The notes under the pieces are model-generated. The model was not told the origin of the DNA, did not search any database, and worked only from the letters and a program-made list of their open reading frames with translations. The translations under genes and the position numbers were made by a program. Below, piece by piece: positions 54,109-61,215 of a DNA stretch of 64,000 nucleotides (positions within the stretch are counted from its first letter, which is position 1; each line of letters opens with the position of its first letter). Where the stretch lies: the NCBI RefSeq assembly GCF_038806765.1, contig NZ_CP152389.1, positions 2,418,001 to 2,482,000 on the forward strand, read 5' to 3'. Source of the stretch: Mucilaginibacter sp. CSA2-8R (GTDB lineage Bacteria; Bacteroidota; Bacteroidia; Sphingobacteriales; Sphingobacteriaceae).

Positions 54109-54477
54109 ATGAAACCGATATTAGTTGATTTGCCACCGTTTACCGAATGCCAGAAAAAGATACGCGCTATTGATGATACCATGGACATTTTAAGCGGTAA
54201 ATGGAAAGTATCTATATTGGCGCGGCTCTGCTACCAGCCTATGCGCTATTCGGCTCTGCTCAAAGATGTTAACGGCATATCAGGTAAGGTATTAAGCCGC
54301 GAATTGAAAGAGCTGGAGATTAATGAACTGATTGTGCGCGAAGTATCACAGAGCAGCCCGCCGGCGGTTACTTATCATATTTCAGAATATGGGCATACCC
54401 TCGGTGCCTTAACAGAAAGCATTGCAGCCTGGGGACTTCAACACCGTGAAAGAATTAAACGGCCGGTGAAAAAGTAA
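54109..54477 (+). CDS. HxlR-family transcriptional regulator (next to nitroreductase)
   Basis: The 122-aa regulator has the HxlR core: DILSGKWKVSILARLCYQPMRY in part (LSGKWKVSILA), DVNGISGKVLSRELKELE, and EYGHTLGALTESIAAWG. A cysteine (FTECQKK) near residue 14 sits at the sensor position. It is divergent from the nitroreductase gene, which it probably represses until an electrophile or quinone modifies the cysteine. Confidence 0.92.
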   Translation: MKPILVDLPPFTECQKKIRAIDDTMDILSGKWKVSILARLCYQPMRYSALLKDVNGISGKVLSRELKELEINELIVREVSQSSPPAVTYHISEYGHTLGALTESIAAWGLQHRERIKRPVKK

Positions 54478-54496
54478 CACTTATTTTTACTTTATT

Positions 54497-55741
54497 ATGA
54501 GACATTTATTGTTGCTTATATTGAGCATATTATGTTTAAACTCGTCAGCTCAAACGATGGATACTTTGTTTTTACACAATCTGCTGCAATTTCACCCCGA
54601 TCTATTTAAGGGCATTTTACAGCATCCGCAACATAACGAGGTGCAGCTACTGTATACGCAAATTAACCGCGACAAAAACAATGTGCCGCATTTTACTTCG
54701 TGCAGTTACCGGCTTAATTCTAAGCGCTATTTTTACCCGGCCAGCACGGTTAAATTACCTACAGCCATCTTTGCACTCGAAAAACTGAACGAGTTGCGCA
54801 TAAAAGGATTGAACAAAGAAGCTGCAATGCTTACCGACAGCGCCTTTGCCGGGCAAACCAAGGTAATGCAGGATACTACATCCACTGATGGGAAGCCGAG
54901 CATAGTGCACTACATCAAAAAGATTTTGCTGGTGAGCGATAACGATGCTTATAATCGGTTGTACGAGTTTGTGGGCCGCGAAGAAATTAATCAGAAGCTT
55001 AAAAAATATCAGCTTAACAATACCCGCATTATAGGCCGTTTGGCTGTTGGTGATGGTGGTGAAAACGCCAGGCACACTAACCCGGTTAATTTTTATAATA
55101 ACAATCGCTTGGTTTATACCAAGCCGGCGCTGTACGATGCGCTTGATTATCCCATGCAACTGGATAACATGCTGCAGGGCAAAGGCTACCTCGACAGTAA
55201 AGACCAATTGGTGATGAAGCCTTTCGACTTCAGTGATAAAAATGTATTCCCAATCGTCGATCAGCAGGCCGTTTTGAAGCGGCTGCTTTTTCCTGAGGCT
55301 TATGACAAAAGCCAGCGTTTTAACCTGAAAGCAGATGATTACCGGTTGCTTTACCGATACATGAGCACGTATCCAACCGAAAGCAAATCTCCGGTTTACA
55401 GCAGGCCAAGTTATTATCCTGCATTTTGTAAGTTTCTGTTTTACGGGGCAGACAGTAACGCAGTTATTAACCCTAACATCAGGATATTTAATAAAATAGG
55501 CGACTCATACGGTTACGATATTGATAACGCCTACATTGTCGATTTTAAAAACCAGGTTGAATTTATGATTACCGCTGTTATTCAATCAAATGAAGACGGT
55601 ATTTATAATGATAATAAATACGAGTACGAGACGGTTTGCCTGCCATTTTTGAAAAATATTGGTCAGTTACTGTACGAATACGAGCTTAAAAGACCTAAAG
55701 AACATCTGCCGGATTTGAAAAGATTTAAGTTTGATTACTAA
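54497..55741 (+). CDS. Secreted serine hydrolase, class A beta-lactamase-like fold
   Basis: The 414-aa protein has a signal peptide (MRHLLLLILSILCLNSSAQ). The active-site SxxK is S83-T-V-K86 in YPASTVKLPTA, and the SDN motif appears as VSDNDAYN. The usual KTG is replaced by KIGDSYG. It is longer than class A beta-lactamases, with extra segments around 185-300. A penicillin-recognising fold is well supported; beta-lactamase activity is not. It lies 19 nt after the HxlR gene. Confidence 0.87.
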   Translation: MRHLLLLILSILCLNSSAQTMDTLFLHNLLQFHPDLFKGILQHPQHNEVQLLYTQINRDKNNVPHFTSCSYRLNSKRYFYPASTVKLPTAIFALEKLNELRIKGLNKEAAMLTDSAFAGQTKVMQDTTSTDGKPSIVHYIKKILLVSDNDAYNRLYEFVGREEINQKLKKYQLNNTRIIGRLAVGDGGENARHTNPVNFYNNNRLVYTKPALYDALDYPMQLDNMLQGKGYLDSKDQLVMKPFDFSDKNVFPIVDQQAVLKRLLFPEAYDKSQRFNLKADDYRLLYRYMSTYPTESKSPVYSRPSYYPAFCKFLFYGADSNAVINPNIRIFNKIGDSYGYDIDNAYIVDFKNQVEFMITAVIQSNEDGIYNDNKYEYETVCLPFLKNIGQLLYEYELKRPKEHLPDLKRFKFDY

Positions 55742-55984
55742 TAAAGTTGATGCTGCAGCAATAAGTGTAGTATCGTATCAGGCCGCTGCTAATAAAAAAT
55801 TAAACAAATAGCGGCTGCTACATAAACTAAAAAATGCGGGATCAAATCTTCTTTAAATTTTCTGCTATCATTAACAAAACAACTTCTACAGTTCCAAAAA
55901 TTGACTCCAAAATAAGATTAAGAAAATTACTCATTTTTTGCGGCTGTTAAGCAAAGCTAAATCTTCCAGTAGAATTTAAATATC

Positions 55985-57673
55985 TTAAAAATCCTCTTTA
56001 ACCTCAAAGCATACACGTGCGTGAGTTACCGGATGTTCAAAAGCCAGATAGGCCGCGTGCAGGCAAAGGCGCTCGTCGGCAGTGCCATAAAGGTCGTCGC
56101 CAACAATAGGAGCGTGCAGGCCCAAATGGTGGGCGGCATGCATACGCAACTGATGGGTGCGGCCGGTGAGTGGCCAAAAATGAATGCAGGTTTTATTGGG
56201 TCGCCGCTCAACCACCTGCCAGCGGGTCACGCTTTTTTTGCCGTGCTCAAAACAAACCAGTTGCAACGGCCGGTTGTAAAAGTCGCCACGCAGCGGTAAA
56301 TCAATTTCGCCTTTATCGCCTTCAATGCTTTTTGATAGCAATGCAGTGTAACGCTTGCTTACCGTACGCTTTAAAAATTGCCGCTGGATGTGCTTATGAG
56401 CTTCGGGCGTTTTTGCAACCACCAATAATCCGGAAGTAGCCATATCTAACCGGTGAATGATGAGTGGCTCTGTGCCAACCCATAAACGTTTTAACCGGCT
56501 GTAAACCGAATCGTTAATGTTAACGCCAGGCACTGATAACAACCCCGAGGGTTTGTTGACAACAATTAAATGCTCGTCTTCATAAACGACATCAAGCTTA
56601 CTGTCTTCCCCGGGATTTATCAGCAGTGGGTCATCATCCAGGGCAATACCATCCAGCATATGCCCTAAAATAGGTTTACACTTGCCGGTACAGGCCGGGT
56701 AAAACTGACCATGCTGCCTGATTTCGGATTTTGGTGATGCCCCCCACCAAAACTCTGCCATGGCCAAAGGTTGATAGCCGTGTAAAGAAGCGTATTGCAA
56801 CAATTTGGGCGTTGCGCACTCGCCGGCACCTGCCGGTGGCTTTTCGTAAATGGTGCTGCTAAAAATATCGTGCAGGCTCTTGGTTTGTCCCTGCTTATTT
56901 AAAAATACATATCGCTCAAAAAGCTGTTGCTGTAAGCTTGCGGACCGTTCGCGCCGCTCTTGCTTCAACGTCTCAATTTCGTTTTCAAACTGCGAGATAG
57001 CTATGCTGATCTCGTTAATTTGTAGATTCCATTGTTGAATCAGTAAATTAAGTTGATGTTTGTCGTGCAGGCTATGCCTGATCAAATGAGCCTCGAGTGT
57101 GGCATACTCGTCTGTTGGTAACAAAGCTTTATGAGTTTCGCGTTGTTTTTTGCGATCTTGTTTATTGGCTTTCAGTTGAGCCTTAAATGCTGCAATCTGC
57201 TGCGCTGCTTCTACGGTTACCCGCTCTAAATCCTCCCTTAAATTCGTATATTCAGGATGTTGCCATAGCTGCTGTACGCGGGCGTTTACGTTGTTAATGA
57301 CTTCCTGTTCCTGCAAAAAAAAGCTATTTTCGACCAGCATGTCAAACACCGGCGGCACAAAACGGTCGTGATCGTTGCTTCCGGCCAGTTTTCCCGAAAA
57401 CGCAGATAAATACCCTAACCGGCCATTTTGGTCTTTCACTATCAATACTCCAAACATTTTGCCGATAGGCGAACCCACCTGATCTGCTTCTAAGCCAAAA
57501 TTATGGTCGAGATTATTTTGGGTATCCAGATATTTTTGCAATTCGGCAGCCGCCAACCGGGTGAGTGGGTGAGGCTCGTAGCAAAACGGGAAAGTAAAGC
57601 GTGCAGGCAAAGTGATACCCCGAATGGCATCATCGTTAAAGTATATAATACGGCTGGTGTTGTCTGTGGCCAA
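55985..57673 (-). CDS. RluA-family pseudouridine synthase with long coiled-coil N-terminus
   Basis: The 562-aa protein carries the RluA catalytic domain in its last 200 residues (DEHLIVVNKPSGLLSVPG, catalytic D410 in HRLDMATSG, then PLTGRTHQLRMH). The first 360 residues include a charged coiled-coil (about 150-265) and a YPACTGKCKPIL cysteine motif. Such long forms occur in Bacteroidetes and some proteobacteria. It should isomerise uridine in rRNA or tRNA; the target site is unknown. Confidence 0.9.
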   Translation of the reverse strand: MATDNTSRIIYFNDDAIRGITLPARFTFPFCYEPHPLTRLAAAELQKYLDTQNNLDHNFGLEADQVGSPIGKMFGVLIVKDQNGRLGYLSAFSGKLAGSNDHDRFVPPVFDMLVENSFFLQEQEVINNVNARVQQLWQHPEYTNLREDLERVTVEAAQQIAAFKAQLKANKQDRKKQRETHKALLPTDEYATLEAHLIRHSLHDKHQLNLLIQQWNLQINEISIAISQFENEIETLKQERRERSASLQQQLFERYVFLNKQGQTKSLHDIFSSTIYEKPPAGAGECATPKLLQYASLHGYQPLAMAEFWWGASPKSEIRQHGQFYPACTGKCKPILGHMLDGIALDDDPLLINPGEDSKLDVVYEDEHLIVVNKPSGLLSVPGVNINDSVYSRLKRLWVGTEPLIIHRLDMATSGLLVVAKTPEAHKHIQRQFLKRTVSKRYTALLSKSIEGDKGEIDLPLRGDFYNRPLQLVCFEHGKKSVTRWQVVERRPNKTCIHFWPLTGRTHQLRMHAAHHLGLHAPIVGDDLYGTADERLCLHAAYLAFEHPVTHARVCFEVKEDF

Positions 57674-57726
57674 GTAATTTTTTTTAACCGCAAATATACC
57701 AATTAAGCAGGTTCAAAAAACGCTTG

Positions 57727-58149
57727 TCATTTTAGCTTTACATATTCAAACGTCATTACATCCGGATAGCCAGCCGCGGGTGTTATGAATAAGGTGTCCT
57801 GCGAACCGCGCTTTAGGCTAACTTCACCAGCAATCTTATTGCCCAACTGCAAAGCATCCCGGGTGTAATAACTGGTAAAAGCATAGTTTTTAATAATGCT
57901 GAATTTATCTTGCGTGGTTGTTGCACCGTTATCAAATTGGCGATAACTTCCGCCGTCACCGAATGCTAATTGCATGTTTGTGCCGGCGTCTACAGCTTTG
58001 TGCTTAAAACCAGCTATACCACCCGAGTAACTGCTATACTTCCACATTCCGACAATGGTTAGCGGATCGGACTGTTTATTTTCTTTTTTACACGCTATAG
58101 CGGCCAGTGTCGTAACAAAGAGTAATAAGAAAGCAAAGCGAATATTCAT
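57727..58149 (-). CDS. Lipocalin-like lipoprotein
   Basis: The 140-aa product has a lipoprotein signal peptide with lipobox LAAIAC (C20). A single beta-barrel-like domain begins with IVGMWKYSSYSGG, the start typical of lipocalin-like Bacteroidetes lipoproteins. It contains the AFGDGGSYRQF strand. It is probably attached to the outer membrane. Its ligand is unknown. Confidence 0.82.
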   Translation of the reverse strand: MNIRFAFLLLFVTTLAAIACKKENKQSDPLTIVGMWKYSSYSGGIAGFKHKAVDAGTNMQLAFGDGGSYRQFDNGATTTQDKFSIIKNYAFTSYYTRDALQLGNKIAGEVSLKRGSQDTLFITPAAGYPDVMTFEYVKLK

Positions 58150-58191
58150 AACTGGTTAATTGGGGCCATGTAACAACAATCAGTGTCCTAA

Positions 58192-58232
58192 AGCACATAA
58201 TATATACATACGTGATGTACATATTATGTGCT
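58192..58232. repeat. 18-bp near-perfect inverted repeat upstream of the lipoprotein gene
   Basis: AGCACATAATATATACAT (58192-58209) and ATGTACATATTATGTGCT (58215-58232) differ from perfect complementarity at one position, around a 5-nt loop. It lies 43 nt before the lipoprotein start and has no T-run. Confidence 0.8.
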
Positions 58233-58410
58233 ACACCAGCAATAGCATATTTATAAATTTTTATCTTACCGCCGATTCACATATCACATTTATGTTGAAA
58301 TAGATAAACGCGAATGCCGAGCGATTTTTGGATCTATCTTTTGTGCGTATTCGTGGGGGTATCAATCCATTAGCTTCGATTGTTGATCACACAGATCAAA
58401 AAAACGAATG

Positions 58411-60378
58411 TTATAGCTTAGATTGATACAGCGGTAAGCTAAAATAAAAGACAGAGCCTTGGTCAATCTTGCTCTCTACCCAAATACGGCCCTTGTGGCG
58501 TTCAATAATTTCTTTACAGATATACAAACCGATACCAAACCCTTTGATAGTTTGTGTATGCTCACTCTGTGCACGATAGAATCGGTCAAAAAGATGGGGC
58601 ATATCAGTCGGCGATACGCCTAAACCTTCGTCAGTTACACTTACTTGTAGTTCGGTATCCAAGCGCTCAGCTACCACAGTGATAGTTGTCCCTTGCGGCG
58701 AGTACTTGACTGCGTTATTGATCAGGTTGGTTAACACTTGTTCAATCTTATCATAGTCGGCTTTTACTAAAGCCCCGGTTACCGGTTCATACACCATGTG
58801 ATGGGTTTGTACAACGGTGGTGGTTTCTTCTTCGGATGCGTTTAGAAGTTCGCCTACGTCGAAAACAGACAAATCAAGCTGTATTTGGCTTTCGCCCATT
58901 TTTACGACATCTAAAAACCCACTGATGAGTGCGGTCATTCTATCTAATTGCCGGCGTGACTTTAATATAATGTCTATCATTTTGTCATCGCCCACTTTGG
59001 CTGCCTTTAGTTGAAGTACTTGTATAAACCCGCTGAGCGATGTAAGTGGCGAACGAAGTTCGTGGCTTACAAACCCTATAAAATCTGTTTTACGCTTCTC
59101 CTCATCTTTTTCGGCGCTTAGGTCAATCATCGTTCCAATGAGGTGACCACCGCTTTCATTAGTAGGAGGCACATATTGTGCAGACCCGCGTACCCAACTG
59201 TGTTTGCCGGTTTTACGGTTTATTGCGTAATACTCTACCATGCCCGGTTTGCCTGCATAAGCGTTTTGTACCAGCTGTGTAACCAGTTGCACGTAATTAT
59301 CTTCAATTATAGTGTTTACATCGGCGTTAGTTATAACCGCTGTTGCATCCAACCCGAATATATTGCGGCAACGCTCGTCCAGACCAAATTCGTTGGTTTC
59401 GGGGTCGTACGTCCAGATACCCAGTTTAGCCGTGTCTGCCGCCAAGCGCAGGCCAGCTTCATTCAGCTGTAAATCCTGATTGCTGGTTTGCAATTCGGCG
59501 TTTATACTTTCTAATTGCTGCTTGGAAATTGTTTGTAAAGTTACATCGTGGCAAATAGCCAGCACACCTTTTACCGCTGTGTCTGGCTGCGTAAATGGTT
59601 GGTAAATGATGTTTACATAACCGCGCGACACTTTATCTTTATCGTACACCATAAATGGTGTGTCATAAAGATAAACAGGTCGGCCGGTATTGCGCACTTC
59701 ATCAATAATAGGTTTAAAATAAGCCTTAGCTTCGGGTAAAATGTCGAATAAATTGCTGCCAAACAACGTTTCAAGGTTCCGGCTAATCATTCGGCTGTAA
59801 GCCAAGTTGGCATATAATATTTGGTTTTCATCTCCGGCAATAACAACTACGCCAATTGAGGCATCGTCGATTAAAGTTTCAAGCGCCGGCGCATCAAAAA
59901 CATTATCCATATCTGCCTTTTCAGCGGCCACATGCACCATGTTGTTTTCCACGCTTTGCAAGGCGTCGGTACGATCAGCAATGCTTGTTTGATTTAACTG
60001 AACAGCGGTATGTATCACGGCCTCAACACGTCCTTCTATATTGCGGGTAGCCTTTAACTCGATATTGTAATACTGGGTGTAAATATAACCGTTGGCTTTA
60101 GTTGTATAGGGGGCGGCCGTTTCAATATAAGTTAAGCCGGTTTGCCACACCCTTGGTAGTTGCCCTGCCAATTTGGGACTACTGCCTGCACGCATTTCGG
60201 CATAAGTTTTACCAATTATTTCTTCTTCGCTAACATCCCAGAGCTTGCGCATAGCAGCGTTGGCAAAGGCAATTTGCAGCACTTCGCCGGTGTAAATGGC
60301 AGTTGCTATAGGCGACTGGTCAAAAATATTGAGCAATGTTTTATCACTCAATACGGAGGATGGGCTAAGCATGGGCAA
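58411..60378 (-). CDS. PAS-domain sensor histidine kinase (soluble, orphan)
   Basis: The 655-aa kinase has no membrane helix. Three PAS domains (about 15-130, 160-290 and 310-430, the second with NQILYANLAYSRMI) precede the H-box FVSHELRSPLTSLSGF. The ATPase has the N-box NLINNAVKYSP, the G1/F region DEGLGVSPTDMPHLFDRFYRA and the G2 box GFGIGLYICKEII. It should autophosphorylate in the cytoplasm in response to an internal signal. No response regulator is adjacent; the orphan receivers at 22746 and 25916 are possible partners. Confidence 0.93.
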   Translation of the reverse strand: MPMLSPSSVLSDKTLLNIFDQSPIATAIYTGEVLQIAFANAAMRKLWDVSEEEIIGKTYAEMRAGSSPKLAGQLPRVWQTGLTYIETAAPYTTKANGYIYTQYYNIELKATRNIEGRVEAVIHTAVQLNQTSIADRTDALQSVENNMVHVAAEKADMDNVFDAPALETLIDDASIGVVVIAGDENQILYANLAYSRMISRNLETLFGSNLFDILPEAKAYFKPIIDEVRNTGRPVYLYDTPFMVYDKDKVSRGYVNIIYQPFTQPDTAVKGVLAICHDVTLQTISKQQLESINAELQTSNQDLQLNEAGLRLAADTAKLGIWTYDPETNEFGLDERCRNIFGLDATAVITNADVNTIIEDNYVQLVTQLVQNAYAGKPGMVEYYAINRKTGKHSWVRGSAQYVPPTNESGGHLIGTMIDLSAEKDEEKRKTDFIGFVSHELRSPLTSLSGFIQVLQLKAAKVGDDKMIDIILKSRRQLDRMTALISGFLDVVKMGESQIQLDLSVFDVGELLNASEEETTTVVQTHHMVYEPVTGALVKADYDKIEQVLTNLINNAVKYSPQGTTITVVAERLDTELQVSVTDEGLGVSPTDMPHLFDRFYRAQSEHTQTIKGFGIGLYICKEIIERHKGRIWVESKIDQGSVFYFSLPLYQSKL

Positions 60379-60831
60379 CGGTATTATATAAAAAAAAGTA
60401 AAGTATTTTCTCGTAAACTAAATTTACTATGCCGAAAAGGGGTGTTTTGTTTTTGATTTGCGTTATATAAATAGATGTACAAGTAATTTATAGCTCGGTT
60501 TTTAGTTGCATGGGCAATGTTTTTTTACGGAATAACACAAACACAACAGCATTTATCAACTTTAGTCGTTTGTTCCATCGGCCAACATAACCGCTAAAAG
60601 GGGACAGATAAATTAGTATGGCAATAAAACGTTTACCCAAATGACTATATAAAGGTGATAGTGGTATCTCTAAAGTTTTTACTTTACAGCTGGTAACGTT
60701 ATCTGAGGTATGCCATAGAAGTATTAAGATACAGTAGCGATAGGCTTTTCTATGGTTTAATTAGTTGAGATGAATATAATAATTAGTTAACGTTGAATGC
60801 TTTATGATTATTTAATAAATGTCCTCAAAAT
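60379..60831. other. Gene-free region of 453 nt
   Basis: The AT-rich gap upstream of the PAS kinase contains no ORF with coding character and no marked repeat or terminator that I can support. Confidence 0.5.
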
Positions 60832-61065
60832 TCACTGATCGATTTTGTAGACGGTTGCCGGCTTACTGTAACCGTCGTAAAAAATGTGCAACCGGCCACA
60901 ATCAGGGCATTTAATGACAAGTGTCATCTCTTCATATAACTTAACCCATTTTATTTGGTCCGGGTGCTTCTCATAATCCACATCTGCAATCATCAAAAAT
61001 TGATGTGGACTTGGAACGTGATGTAATGGAACTGTATTATTACAACTACACAGAATTTTTGGCAT
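60832..61065 (-). CDS. Small cysteine-containing protein of unknown function
   Basis: The 77-aa product has CSC near residue 6 and CPDC near residue 53, which together could hold one zinc ion. It ends IFYDGYSKPATVYKID. No family is recognised. The coding character is reasonable, but it is short and isolated. Confidence 0.6.
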   Translation of the reverse strand: MPKILCSCNNTVPLHHVPSPHQFLMIADVDYEKHPDQIKWVKLYEEMTLVIKCPDCGRLHIFYDGYSKPATVYKIDQ

Positions 61066-61130
61066 ATTAGCGAGTTACACTGGGTTCACCAATATAAATC
61101 ATTATTAAGAACTTCCAAAACAGCATAAAA

Positions 61131-61161
61131 AGCGGCTGCGAATCATCAATGCACAGCCGCT
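61131..61161 (-). terminator. Terminator of the CzcA/CusA-like gene
   Basis: AGCGGCTG (61131-61138) pairs with CAGCCGCT (61154-61161). On the minus strand the stem is followed by TTTTTATGC. It lies about 55 nt after the pump's stop codon. Confidence 0.8.
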
Positions 61162-61215
61162 GCTATTGTATAGGGTGGATTTGCAAACCGCTTTACAAAT
61201 CTCGTAAGGGCGATT

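Noticed and set aside
54497..55741. True beta-lactamase
   Set aside because: SxxK and SDN motifs are present, but KTG is replaced by KIG and the protein is much longer than class A enzymes, so only a serine-hydrolase call is made.
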